Shown piece after piece: positions 1-14,786 of a stretch of DNA of 64,000 nt. The notes beneath the pieces are model-generated. The model saw nothing but the letters and a program-made list of their open reading frames with translations, had not been told where the DNA came from and did not search any database. The translations under genes were made by a program, and so were the position numbers. Source of the DNA: Chamaelirium japonicum (taxonomy: Eukaryota; Streptophyta; Magnoliopsida; Liliales; Melanthiaceae); NCBI GenBank assembly GCA_947650365.1, contig CANTAL010000003.1:1302001-1366000 (forward strand), given 5' to 3'. Position 1 is the stretch's first letter; every line of letters begins with the position of its first letter.

Positions 1-1336
1 ATATGAACGAATTAGAATGGATTATGCGAAAGAATTAGAAAGGATCGTACGAATGAATTAGAATGGATATATTTGTGCGAATGAATTAGATTGCATCGTA
101 CGAATGAATTTGAATGGATTGTACGAATGAATTAGAATGGATCGTACGAATAAATTAGAATGGATCATGCGAATCAATTAGAATAGATCGTACGAATGAG
201 TTAGAATGGATCGTACGAATAAATTAGAATGGATCGTGGGAATGAATTAGAATGGATTGTACGAATGAATTAGAATGGATCCACCGAATGAGTTAGAATG
301 GATCATGCGAATGAATTAGAATAGATCGTACGAATGAATTAGAATGGATATATTCGTGCGAATGAATTAGAATGGATCGGACGAATGAATTAGAATTGAT
401 CGTGCGAATGAATTAGAATGGATCATACGATTGAATTTGAATGGATCGTACGAATAAATTAGAATAGATACATTTGTGCGATGAATAAGAATAAAGCGTA
501 CGAATGAATTAGAATGGAGCGTACGAATGAACTAGAATGGATACATTCGTGCGAATGAATTAGAATGGATTGCACGAATGAATTAGAATGGTTACATTCG
601 TGCGAATGAATTAGAATGGATCGTACGAATGAATTAGAATGGATCGTGTGAATGAATAAGAATGAGTCTTAGGAATGAATTAGAATAGATCGTTCGAATA
701 AATTAGAATGGATAATACAAATGAATTAGAATAGATATATTCATTCGAATGAATTAGAATGGATCGTACGAATGTATTAGAATGGATCATGCGAATGAAT
801 TAGAAGGGATCGCATGAATAAATTAGAATGGATCGGACGAATGAATTAAAATGGATACATTTGCGCGAATTAGAATGGATCATACAAATATATTAGAATT
901 AGATCGTACGAATGAATTAGAATGGATCGTACGAATGAATTAGAATGAATCATGCGAATGCATTAGAATGGATTATACGAATGAATTAGAATGGATCGTA
1001 CGAATGGATTAGAATGGATCATACAAATGAATTAGAAAGGTTACATTCATGAGAATGAATTAGAATGGATCATACGAATGAATTAGAATGGATTATGTGA
1101 ATGAATTTGAATGGATCGTACGAATGAATAAGAATGGATTGTACGAATGAATTAGAATGGATACATTCGGGAGAATGAATTAGAATAGATCGTAGGAATG
1201 AATTAGAATGGATCATACGAATGAATTAGAATGGATCGTGTGAATGAATTAGAATAGATTGTACGAATGAATTAGAATGGATACATTCGTGCGAATGAAT
1301 TAGAATGAATCGGACGAATAAATTAGAATGGATTAA
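1..1336 (+). repeat. satellite block 1, forward
   Basis: Monomers read GAATGAATTAGAATGG on the plus strand. The block starts beyond the window edge. It holds a GGATCCACCGA marker monomer near 279 that recurs at about 43460, 48868, 51341, 52360 and 58602. The switch to the next block lies in GGATTAACAATTC at 1331-1343, which lacks the usual dyad. Confidence 0.9.
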
Positions 1337-3511
1337 CAATTCATTTTAATTCATTCGTACGATCCATTCTAATGCATTCGTACGATTCATTCTAATTCAT
1401 TCGCACGATCTATTCTAATTCATTCGTACGATCCATTCTTATTCATTCATACGATCCATTCTAATTGATTTGCACAATCCATTCTAATTCATTCGTACGA
1501 TCCATTCTAATTCATTCGTATGATCCATTCTAATTCATTCGCACGAATGTATCCATTCTAATTCATTCCTCTGATCCATTCTAATTCATTCGTACGATCC
1601 ATTCTAATTCATTCGCTCGAATGTATCCATTCTAATTCATTCGTACGATCCATTCTAATTCATTCGTACGATCCATTCTAATTCATTCTCATGAATGTAA
1701 ACTTTCTAATTCATTTGTATGATCTATTCTAATTCATTCGTACGATCCGCTCTAATCCATTTGTACGATCCATTATAATCCATTCGTACGATCCATTCTA
1801 ATTCATTCGTACAATCCATTCTAATTCATTCGTACGATCCATTCTAATTCGTTCGTCCGATCCATTCTAATTCATTCGCACGAATGTATCCATTCTAATT
1901 CATTCGTACAATCCATTCTAATTCATTCGCACGATCCATTCTAATTCATTCGTATGATCCATTCTAATACATTCCTACGATCTATTCTAATTCATTCGCT
2001 CGAATGTATCCATTCTAATTCATTCGTACAATCCATTCTAATTCATTCGCACGATCCATTCTAATTCATTCGTATGATCCATTCTAATTCATTCGTATGA
2101 TCCATTCTAAATCATTCGTATGATCCATTCTAACTCATTCGCACAAATGTATCCATTCTAATTCATTCATATGATCCATTCAAATTCATTCGCACGATCC
2201 ATTCTAATTCATTCGTACGATCCATTCTAATTCATTCATACGATCCATTCTAATTCATTCGTACGATACATTCTAATTCATTCGCACAAATATATCCATT
2301 CTAATTAATTCATACGATCCATTCTAATTCATTCGCACGATCCATTCTAATTCATTCGTACGATCCATTCTAATTCATTCGCGCGATCCATTCTAATTCG
2401 TTCGTACGATCTATTCTAATTCATTCGCACGAATGTATCCATTCTAATGCATTCGTATGATCCATTCTAATTCATTTGTACGATCCGTTCAAATTCATTC
2501 GCATGATCCATTCTAATTCATTCGTACGATCCATTCTAATTCATTCTCACGAATGTAACCTTTCTAATTCATTTGTATGATCCATTCTAATTCATTCGTA
2601 CGATCCATTTTAATCCATTCGTACGATCCATTCTAATCCATTCGTACGATCCATTCTAATTCATTCTCACAAATGTAACCTTCCTAATTCATTTGTACAA
2701 TCCATTCTAATTCATTCGTACGATCTATTCTAAACCATTCGTACGATCCATTCTAATTCATTCGCACGAATGTAACCATTCTAATTCATTCGTACGATCC
2801 ATTCTAATTCATTCGCACGAATGTATCCATTCTAATTCATTTGCACGATCCATTCTAATTCATTCCTATGATCCATTCTAATTCATTCGTATGATCCATT
2901 GTAAATCATTCGCTCGAATGTATCCATTCAATTCATTCATACGATCCATTCTAATTCATTCATACGATCCATTCTAATTCATTCGTACGATCCATTCTAA
3001 TACGTTCTTACGATTCATTCTAATTCATTCGTACGATCCATTATAATTCATTCGTACGATCCATTCTAATTCATTCTCACAAATGTAACCTTTCTAATTC
3101 ATTTGTACGATCCATTCTATTCATTCGTACGATCCATTCTAATTCATTCCTATGATCCATTCTAATCCATTCGTACAATCAATTCTAATTCATTCGCACG
3201 AATGTAACAATTCTAATTCATTCGTACGATCCATTCTAATTCATTCCTACGATCCATTCTAATTCATTCGCACGAATGTATCCATTCTAATTCAGTTTCA
3301 CGATCGATTCTAATTCATTCCTATGATCCATTCTAATTCATTCGCTCGAATGTATCCATTCTAATTCATTCGTACGATCCATTCTAATTCGTTCATACGA
3401 TCCATTCTAATTTGTTCGTACGATCCATTCTAATTCGTTTATACGATCCATTCTAATTCATTCGCACGATCCATTCTAATTCATTTGTACGATCCATTTT
3501 AATTCATTCGT
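1337..3511 (-). repeat. satellite block 2, reverse
   Basis: Monomers read CCATTCTAATTCATTC. 28-bp variants are frequent. The right boundary is a TCGTACAA dyad at 3507-3514, flanked by symmetric ATTCAT/ATGAAT arms. Confidence 0.9.
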
Positions 3512-4693
3512 ACAAATGAATTAGAATGGATCGTATGAATGAATAAGAAATGATTGTACGAATGAATTAGAATGGATATATTTGTGCGAATTAATTAGAA
3601 TGGATCGTACGAATGAATTAGAATGGATCGTATGAATGAATTAGAATGGTTACATTCGTGCGAATGAATTAGAATGGATCGTACGTATGGATTAGAATGG
3701 ATCGTACGAATGAATTAGAATGGATCGTACAAATGAATTAGAAAGGTTACATTTGTGAGAATGAATTAGAATGGATCGTACAAATGGATTAGAATGGATT
3801 GTACGAATGGATTAGAATGGATCGTACGAATGGATTTGAATGGATCGTACGAATGAATTGGAATGGATCATACAAATCAATTAGAAAGGTTACATTCGTG
3901 AGAATGAATTTGAATGGATCGTACGAATGAATTAGAATGGATCGTACGAATAAATTAGAATGGATACATTCGAGCAAATGAATTAGAATGGATTGTACGA
4001 ATGAATTAGAATGGATCATAGGAATGAATTAGAATGGATCGTGCAAATGAATTAGAATGGATACATTCGTGCGAATGAATTAGAATGGATCGTAGGAATG
4101 AATTAGAATGGATCGTACGAATAAATTAGAATGGTTACATTCGTGCGAATGAATTAGAATGGATCGTACGAATGGATTAGAATGGATCGTACAAATGGAT
4201 TAGAATGGATCGTACGAATGAATTAGAATGGATCGTACAAATGAATTAGAAAGGTTACATTTGTGAGAATGAATTAGAATGGATCGTACGAATGGATTAG
4301 AATGGATCGTACTAATGGATTAGAATGGGTCGTACGAATGGATTAGAATGGATCGTACGAATGAATTAGAATGGATCATACAAATGAATTAGAAAGGTTA
4401 CATTCGTGAGAATGAATTAGAATGGATCGTACGAATGAATTAGAATGGATCATGCGAATGAATTTGAATGGATCGTACGAATGAATTATAATGGATCGAA
4501 CGAATGAATTAGAATGGATACATTCGAGCGAATGAATTAGAATAGATCGTAGGAATGAATTAGAATGGATCATACGAATGAATTAGAATGGATCGTGCGA
4601 ATGAATTAGAATGGATTGTACGAATGAATTAGAATGGATACATTCGTGTGAATGAATTAGAATGGATCGGACGAATGAATTAGAATGGATCGT
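3512..4693 (+). repeat. satellite block 3, forward
   Basis: The block is rich in the GAAAGGTTACATT variant, which recurs with GGATTAGAATGG monomers as a higher-order pattern. The right boundary is an exact TCGTACGA at 4690-4697. Confidence 0.9.
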
Positions 4694-6354
4694 ACGATTC
4701 ATTCTAATTCATTCGTACGATCCATTCTAATGCATTCATATGATTCATTCTAATTCATTCATACGATCCATTCTAATTCATTCCTATGATCCATTCTAAT
4801 TCATTCGTACGATCCATTCTAATTCATTCGCTCGAATGAATTATAAAAGGTCGTTCTAATTCATTCCTATGATCCATTCTAATTCATTTGTACGATCCAT
4901 TTTAATTCATTTGTATGATCCATTCTAATTCATTCGTACAATCCATTCTAATCCATTCGTACGATCTAATTCATTCGTACGATCCATTCTAATTCATTTG
5001 TACAAATGTATCCATTCTAATTCATTCGTACGATCCATTCTAATTCATTCTCACAAATGTAACCTTTCTAATTCATTTGTATGATCCATTCTAATTCATT
5101 CGTACGATCCATTCAAATTCATTCGCATGATCCATTCTAATTAATTCGTACGATCCATTCTAATTCATTCTCACGAATGTAACCTTTCTAATTCATTTGT
5201 ATGATCCATTCTAATTCATTCGTACGATCCATTCTAATCCATTCGTACGATCCATTCTAATCCATTCGTACGATCCTTTCTAATTCATTCGTACGATCCA
5301 TTCTAGTTCATTCTCACAAATGTAACCTTTCTAATTCATTTGTACGATCCATTCTAATTCATTCGTACAATCCATTCTAATCCATTCGTACGATCCATTC
5401 TAATTCATTCGCACGAATGTAACCATTTTAATTCATTCATACGATCCATTCTAATTCATTCCTTCGATCCATGCTAATTCATTCGCACGAATGTATCCAT
5501 TCTAATTCATTTGCACGATCCATTCTAATTCATTCCTATAATCCATTCTAATTCATTCGTACGATCCATTCTAATTCATTCGCTCGAATGTATCCATTCT
5601 AATTCATTCGTACGATCCATTCTAATTCGTTCGTACGATCCATTCTAATTCGTTCATACGATCAATTCTAATTCATTTGTACGATCCATTCTGATTCATT
5701 CGCACGAATGTATCCATTCTAATTCATTCGTATGATCCATTCTAATTCATTCGCACAATCCATTCTAATTCATTCGTACGATCCATTCTAATTCGTTCGT
5801 ATGATCCATTCTAATTCATTCGCACGATCCATTCTAATTCTTTCTCACGAATGTAACCTTTCTAATTCCTTTGTATGATCCATTCTAATTCATTCGTACG
5901 ATTCATTCTAATCCATTCGTACGATCCATTCTAATTCATTTGCACGATCCATTCTAATTCATTCCTATGATCCATTCTAATTCATTCGTACGATCCATTC
6001 TAATTCATTCGCTTGAATGTATCGATTCTAATTGATTCGTACGATCCATTCTAATTCATTCGTACGATCCATTCTAATTCATTCTCACGAATGTAACCTT
6101 TCTAATTCATTTGTATGTATCCACTCTAATTCATTCGTACGATCCATTCTAATTCATTCGCACGATCTATTCTAATTCATTCGTACGATCCATTCTAATT
6201 CATTCGTACGAATGTATCCATTCTATTGCATTCGTACGATTCATTCTAATTCATTCGCACGATCCATTCTAATTCATTCGTACGATCCATTCTAATTCAT
6301 TCGTCCGATCCATTCTAATTCATTCGTACGATCCATTCTAATTCATTCGCACGA
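4694..6354 (-). repeat. satellite block 4, reverse
   Basis: Reverse monomers carry a roughly 20-bp forward scrap at about 4834-4853 (GAATGAATTATAAAAGG). The right boundary is GCACGATCGTAC at 6349-6360, centred on CGATCG. Confidence 0.88.
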
Positions 6355-9300
6355 TCGTACAAATGAATTAGAATGGATCGTACAAATGAATTAGAAAGGT
6401 TACATTTGTGAGAATGAATTAGAATGGATCGTACGAATGGATTAGAATGGATCGTACGAATGGATTAGAATGGATCGTACGAATGAATTAGAATGGATGA
6501 TACAAATGAATTAGAAAGGTTACATTCGTGAGAATGAATTAGAATGGATCGTACAAATGAATTAGAATGGATAATGCGAATGAATTTCAATGGATCGTAT
6601 GAATGAATTAGAATGGATCGAACGAATGAATTAGAATGGATCGTACGACTGAATTAGAATGGATAATGCGAATGAATTTGAATGGATCGTATGAATGAAT
6701 TAGAATGGATCGAACGAATGAATTAGAATGGATACATTCGAGCGAATGAATTAGAATAGATCGTAGGAATGAATTAGAATGGATCATACGAATGAATTAG
6801 AATGGATCGTACGAACGAATTAGAATGGATCGTACGAACGAATTAGAATGGATCGTACAAATGAATTAGAATGGATACATTCGAGCGAATGAATTAGAAT
6901 GGATCGTACGAATGAATTAGAATGGATCATAGGAATGAACTAGAATGGATCGTGCAAATGAATTAGAATGGATACATTCGTGCGAATGAATTAGAATGGA
7001 TCATACGAATGAATTAGAATGGATTGTACAAATGAATTAGAATAGATATATTCGTGCGAATGAATTAGAATGGATCGTACGAATGGATTAGAATGGATCA
7101 TAGGAATGAATTAGAATGGATCATACGAATAAATTAGAATGGATCGTATGAATGAATAAGAATGGATCGTACGAATGAATTAGAATGAATCGTGTGAATG
7201 AATTAGAATGAATCGTACGAATGCATTAGAATGGATCGTACGAATGAATTAGAATGGATACATTTGTGCGAATGAATTAGAATGGATTGTGCGAATGAAT
7301 TAGAATGGATACATTCGTGCGAATGAATTAGAATGGATTGTGCGAATGAATTAGAATGGATCGTACGAATGGATTAGAATGGATCGTACGAATGGATTAG
7401 AATGGATCGTATGAATGAATTAGAATGGATCATACAAATGTATTAGAAAGGTTACATTCGTGAGAATGAATTAGAATGGATCGTACGAATGAATTAGAAT
7501 GGATCATGTGAATGAATTTGAATGGATCGCACGAATGAATTAGAATGGATCGAATGAATGAATTAGAATGGATACATTCGAGCGAATGAATTAGAATAGA
7601 TCGTAGGAATGAATTAGAATGGATCATACGAATAAATTAGAATGGATTGTGCGAATGAATTAGAATGGATTGTACGAATGAATTAGAATGGATACATTCA
7701 AGCGAATGAATTAGAATAGATCGTAGGAATGAATTAGAATGGATCATACGAATGAATTAGAATGGATCGTGCGAATGAATTAGAATGGATTGTACGAATG
7801 AATTAGAATGGATACATTCGTGCGAATGAATTAGAATGGATCGTACGAATGAATTAGAATTGATCGTGCGAATGAATTAGAATGGATACATTCTTGCGAA
7901 TTAATTTGAATGGATCGTACGAATGAATTAGAATGGTTACATTCGTGCAAATGAATTAGAATGGATCATACGAATAAATTAGACTGGATATATTCGTGCG
8001 AATGAATTAGAATGGATCGTACAAATGAATTAGAATGGATCGTACGAATGAATTAGAATGGATCATGCGAATCAATTAGAATGGATTGTACGAATGAATT
8101 AGAATTGATACATTTGTGCGAATGAATTAGAATGGATAGTGCGAATGAATTAGAATGGATCGTACGAATGAATTAGAATGGATCTATTTATGCGAATGAA
8201 TTAGAATGGATCGAACGAATGAATTAGAATGGATACATTCGTGCGAATGAATTAGAATAGATCATATGAATGAATTAGAATGGATCGTACGAATGAATTA
8301 GAATAGATCGTGCGAATGAACTTGAATGGATCGTGCGAATGAATTTTAATGGATCATACGAATGAATTAGAATGGATCGTACGAATGAATTAGAATGGAT
8401 ACATTCGTGCGAATGAATTAGAATGGATCGTACGAATGAATTAGACTGGATCGTAAGAATAAATTAGAATGGATACATTCATACGAATTAATTAGAATGG
8501 ATCGTACGAATGAATTAGAATGGATCGTACGAATGGATTAGAATTGATCGTACGAATGGAATAGAATGGATCGTACGAATGAATTAGAATGGATCATACA
8601 AATGAATTAGAATGGATACATTTGTGCGAATGAATTAGATTGGATCCTACGAATGAATTAGAATGGATCGTGCGAATGAATTAGAATGGATCGTACGAAT
8701 GAATTAGAATGGATACATTTGTGCGAATGAGTTAGAATGGATCATACGAATGAATTAGAATGGATCGTACGAATGAATTAGAATGGATCGTACGAATGAA
8801 TTAGAATGGATCGTACGCATGAATTAGAATGGATCGTGCGAATGAATTAGAATGGATCGTACGAACGAATTAGAATGGATCATACGAACGAATTAGAATG
8901 GATCATACGAACGAATTAGAATGGATCGTATGAATGAATTAGAATGGATCATACGAATGGATTAGAATGGATCGTACGAATGGATCATGCGAATGAATTA
9001 GAATGGATCGTACGATCGGATTAGAATGGATCGTACGAATGAATTAGAATGGATCTGCAAATGAATTAGAATGGATACATTCGTGCGAATGAATTTGAAT
9101 GGTTCGTAGGAATGAATTAGAATGGATCGTACGAATGGATTAGAATGGATCGTATGAATGGATTAGAATGGATCGTACGAATGGATTAGAATGGATCGTA
9201 CGAATGAATTAGAATGGATCGTACAAATGAATTAGAAAGGTTACATTTGTAAGAATGAATTAGAATGGATCGTACAAATGAATTAGAATGGATCGTACGA

Positions 9301-11498
9301 ATGGATTAGAATAGATCGTACGAATGGATTAGGATGGATCGTACGAATGGATTAGAATGGATCGTACGAATGAATTAGAATGGATCATACAAATGAATTA
9401 GAAAGGTTACATTCGTGAGAATGAATTAGAATGGATCGTACGAATGAATTAGAATGGATCATAGGAATGAATTAGAATGGATCGTGCAAATGAATTAGAA
9501 TGGATACATTCGTGCGAATGAATTAGAATGGATCGTAGGAATGAAGTAGAATGGATCGCACGAATGAATTAGAATGGTTACATTCGTGCGAAGGAATTAG
9601 AATGGATCGTACGAATGGATTAGAATGGATCGTACGAATGGATTAGAATGGTTACATTTGTGAGAATGAATTAGAATGGATCATACGAATGAATTAGAAT
9701 GGATCGTACGAATGGATTAGAATGGATTGTACGAATGGATTAGAATGGATCATACAAATGAATTAGAAAGGTTACATTCATGAGAATGAATTAGAATGGA
9801 TCGTACGAATGAATTAGAATGGATTATGCGAATGAATTTGAATGGATCGTACGAATGAATTAGAATGGATCGAATGAATGAATTAGAACGGATACATTCG
9901 AGCGAATGAATTAGAATAGATCGTAGGAATGAACTAGAATGGATCATACGAATGAATTTGAATGGATCGTACGAACAAATTAGAATGGATCGTACGAACG
10001 AATTAGAATGGATTGTATGAACGAATTAGAATGGATCGTACGAATGAATTAGAATGGATACATTCGAGCGAATGAATTGGATTGGATCGTACGAATGAAT
10101 TAGAATGGATGATAGAAATGAATTAGAATGGATCGTGCAAATGAATTAGAATGGATACATTCGTGCGAATGAATTAGAATGGATCGTGCGAATGAATTAG
10201 AATGGATCGTACGAATGAATTAGAATGGATATATTTGTACGAATAAATTAGAATGGATCATACTAATGAATTAGAATGGATCGTGCGAATGAATTAGAAT
10301 CGATCGTACGAAAGAATTAGAATGGATCGTACGAATGAATTAGATCGTATGAATGAATTAGAATGGATCGTATGAATGAATTAGAATGGATCGTACGAAT
10401 GAATTAGAATGGATCATGCGAATGAATTTGAATGGATCGTACGAATGAATTAGAATGGATCGAACGAATGAATTAGAATGGATACATTCGAGCGAATGAA
10501 TTAGAATAGATTGTAGGAATGAATTAGAATGGATCATATGAATAAATTAGAATGGATCGTGTGAATGAATTAGAATAGATTGTACGAATGAATTAGAATG
10601 GATATATTTGTGCGAATGAATTAGAATGGATCGGACAAATGAATTAGAATGGATCGTACGAATGAATTAGAATGGATCGTGAGAATGAATTAGAATGAAT
10701 CGTAAGAATGCATTAAAATGGATACATTCGTGCGAATGAATTAGAATGGATCGTACGAATGAATTAGAATGGATCGTGCGAATGAATTAGAATGGATCGT
10801 ACGAATGAATTAGAATGGATCGTACGAATGAATTAGAATGGATACATACAAATGAATTAGAAACGTTACATTCATGAGAATGAATTAGAATGGATCGTAC
10901 GAATGAATTAGAATGGATCGTACAAATGAACTAGAATGGATACATTCGAGCGAATGAATTAGAATGGATCGTACGAATCAATTAGAATGGATCATAGGAA
11001 TGAATTAGAATGGATCGTGCAAATAAATTAGAATAGATCGTACGAATGGATTAGAATGGATCTTACGAATGAATTAGAATGGATCATACAAATGAATTAG
11101 AAAGGTTACATTCGTGAGAATGAATTAGAATGGATCGTGCGAATGAATTAGAATGGATCGTATGAACGAATTAGAATGGATCATACGAACGAATTAGAAT
11201 GGATCGTATGAACGAATTAGAATGGATCTTACGAATGAATTAGAATGGATACATTCGAGCGAATGAATTAGAATGGATCGTACGAATGAATTAGAATGGA
11301 TTATAGGAATGAATTAGAATGGATTATGCAAATGAATTAGAATGGATACATTCGTGCGAATGAATTAGAATGCATCATATGAACGAATTAGAATAGATCG
11401 TACGAATGAATTAGAATGGTTACATTCGTGCGAATGAATTAGAATGGATAGTACGAATGAATTAGAATGGATCGTGCGAATGAATAAGAATGGATCGT
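6355..11498 (+). repeat. satellite block 5, forward (longest left block)
   Basis: About 5.1 kb runs without an orientation change. It holds several copies of a higher-order unit that starts with a GAAAGGTTACATTCGTGAG monomer (near 6514, 7447, 9405 and 9765). The right boundary is TCGTACGA at 11495-11502. Confidence 0.9.
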
Positions 11499-11881
11499 AC
11501 GATACATTTTAATTCATTCGTATGATCAATTCTAATTAATTCGCACGATCCATTCTAATTTATTCGTACGATCCATTCTAATTCATTCGCACGAATGTAA
11601 CCATTCTAATTCATTCGTACGATCCATTCTAATTCATTCCTACGATCCATTCTAATTCATTCGCACGAATGTATCCATTCTAATTCATTTGCTCGATCTA
11701 TTCTAATTCATTACTATGATCCATTCTAATTCATTTGTACGATCCATTCTAATTCATTCGCTCAAATATATCCATTATAATTCATTCGTACGATTCATTC
11801 TAATTCATTTGCACGATCCATTCTAATTCATTCGTACGATCCATTCTTATTCATTCATACGATCTATTCTAATTCATTTGT
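11499..11881 (-). repeat. satellite block 6, reverse
   Basis: A short block of about 17 monomers. The right boundary is a perfect 32-bp palindrome centred on TTGTACAA at 11878-11885. It stays symmetric apart from single mismatches for further bases on each side. Confidence 0.9.
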
Positions 11882-12744
11882 ACAAATGAATTAGAATGGA
11901 TCGTACGAATGGATTAGAATGGATCGTACGAATGAATTAGAATGGATCGTACGAACGAATTAGAATGGATCGTATGAACGAATTAGAATGGATCGTACGA
12001 ATGAATTAGAATGGATACATTCGAGCGAATGAATTAGATGGATCGTACGAATGAATTAGAATGGATCATCGGAATGAATTAGAATGGATTGTGCAAATGA
12101 ATTAGAATGGATACATTCGTACAAATGAATTAGAATGGATCGTAGGAATGAATTAGAATGGATCGTACGAATGAATTTGAATGGTTACATTCGTGCGAAT
12201 GAATTCGAATTGATCGTACGAATGGATTAGAATGGATCGTACGAATGGATTAGAATGGATCGTACGAATGAATTAGAATGGATCGTACAAATGAATTAGA
12301 AAGGTTATATTTGTGAGAATGAGTTAGAATGGATCGTACGAATGGATTAGAATGGATCGTACGAATGAATTACAATGGATCGTACGAATGGATTAGAATG
12401 GATCGTACGAATGAATTAGAATGGATCATACAAATGAATTAGAAAGGTTACATTCGTGAGAATGAATTAGAATGGATCGTACGAATGAATTAGAATGGAT
12501 CATGCGAATGAATTTGAATGGATCGTACGAATGAATTAGAATGGTTCGAACGAATAAATTAGAATGGAAACATTCGAGCGAATGAATTAGAATAGATCAT
12601 AGGAATGAATTAGAATGGATCATACGAATGAATTAGAATGGATCGTGCGAATGAATTAGAATGGATTGTACGAATGAATTAGAATGGATACATTCGTGCG
12701 AATGAATTAGAATGGATCGGACGAATGAATTAGAATGGATCATA
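11882..12744 (+). repeat. satellite block 7, forward
   Basis: The monomer succession closely follows that of block 3: GGATT monomers, then GAAAGGTTAC variants, then a 28-bp GAGC form, then GGATCGGAC. This suggests a copied segment. The right boundary is TCATACGA at 12740-12747. Confidence 0.88.
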
Positions 12745-13591
12745 CGATTCATTCTAATTCATTCATACGATCCATTCTAATGCATTCGTACGATTCATTC
12801 TAATCATTCGCACGATCCATTCAAATTCATTTGTATGATCCATTCTAATTTATTTGCACGAATATACGATCCATTCTAATTTATTCGCAAGAATGTATCC
12901 ATTCTAATTCATTCGTACAATCCATTCTAATTTATTCGTACAAATGTATCCATTCTAATTCATTCGTGCGATCCATTCTAATTCATTCGTACGATTCATT
13001 CTAATTTATTCGTACGATCCATTCAAATTCATTCGTACGATCCTTTCTAATTCATTCATACGAATGTATCCATTCTATTTAATTCGTACGATCCATTCTA
13101 ATTCATTCATACGATCCATTCTAATTCATTCGTATGATCCATTCTAATTCATTCCTACGATCTATTCTAATTCATTCGCTCGAATGTATCCATTCTAATT
13201 CATTCGTACGATCCATTCTTATTCATTCGTACAATCCATTCTAATTCATTCGTATGATCAATTCTAATTCATTCGCACGATCCATTCTAATTCATTCTCA
13301 CGAATGTAACCTTTCCAATTCATTTGTATGATCCATTCTAATTCATTTGTACGATCGATTCTAATCCATTCGTACGATCCATTCTAATCCATTCGTACGA
13401 TCCATTCTAATTCATTCGTACGATCCATTCTAATTTATTCTCACAAATGTAACCTTTCTAATTCATTTGTACAATCCATTCTAATCCATTCGTACGATCC
13501 ATTCTAATCCATTCGTACGATCCATTCTAATTCATTCGCACGAATGTAACCATTCTAATTCATTCGTACGATCCATTCTAATTCATTCCTA
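12745..13591 (-). repeat. satellite block 8, reverse
   Basis: Reverse monomers with several 28-bp variants. The right boundary is TCCTACGA at 13587-13594, one mismatch from the standard dyad. Confidence 0.88.
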
Positions 13592-14786
13592 CGAATGAGT
13601 TAGAATGGATCATACGAATGAATTAGAATGGATCGTACAAATGAATTAGAATGGATCGAACGAATTAATTAGAATGGATACATTCGAGCGAATGAATTAG
13701 AATAGATTGTAGGAATGAATTAGAATGGATCATACAAATGAATTAGAATGGATCGTGCGAATGAATTAGAATGGATTGTACGAATGAATTAGAATGGATA
13801 TATTCGTGCGAATGAATTAGAATGGATCGGGCGAATGAATTAGAATGGATCGTACGAATGATTTAGAATGGATCGTGCGAATGAATTAGAATGAATCGTA
13901 CGAATGCATTAGAATGGATACATTCGTGCGAATGAATTAGAATGGATCGTACGAATTAATTAGAATGGATCGTGTGAATGAATTAGAATGGATCGTACGA
14001 ATGAATTAGAATGGATACATACAAATGAATTAGAAAGGTTACATTCGTGAGAATGAATTAGAATGGATCGTACGAATGAATTAGAATGGATCGTACGAAT
14101 GAATTAGAATGGATACATTCGAGCGAATGAATTAGAATGGATCGTACGAATGAATTAGAATGGATCATAGGAATGAATTAGAATGGATCGTGCAAATGAG
14201 TTAGAATGGATCGTATGAATGGATTAGAATGGATCGTACGAATGAATTAGAATGGATAATACAAATGAATTAGAAAGGTTACATTCGTGAGAATGAATTA
14301 GAATGGATCGTGCGAATGAATTAGAATGGATCGTGCGAATGAATTAGAATGGATCGTACGAACGAATTAGAATGGATCATACGAACGAATTAGAATGGAT
14401 CGTATGAACGAATTAGAATAAATCGTACGAATGAATTAGAATGGATACATTCGAGCGAATGAATTAGAATGGATCATACGAATGAATTAGAATGGATCAT
14501 AGGAATGAATTAGAATGGATCGTGCAAATGAATTAGAATGGATACATTCGTGCGAATGAATTAGAATGGATCGTAGGAATGAATTAGAATGGATCGTACG
14601 AATGAATTAGAATGGTTACATTCGTGTGAATGAATTAGAATGGATCTTACGAATGAAATAGAATGGATCGTATGAATGAATAAGAATGGATCGTACGATT
14701 GAATTAGAATGGATCGTGCGAATGAATTAGAATGAATCGTACGAACGCATTAGAATGGATCGTACGAATGAATTAGAATGAATCGT
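13592..14786 (+). repeat. satellite block 9, forward
   Basis: Forward monomers with runs of GAACGAATTAG variants near 14350-14420, as also seen near 11160, 11950 and 49480. The right boundary is TCGTACGA at 14783-14790. Confidence 0.88.

Noticed and set aside
1..1336. Telomeric repeat.
   Set aside because: No TTTAGGG runs occur anywhere in the window.
3789..4019. Small open frames in the satellite encoding repeated IHSNSFVRSIL-like peptides (also at 4376, 7430, 9750, 17560, 18105, 20518, 22369, 41525 and 50876).
   Set aside because: The 23-bp monomer gives a 69-bp (23-codon) cycle that can stay open by chance. The peptides only echo the repeat, carry no domain, and appear in either direction according to block orientation.
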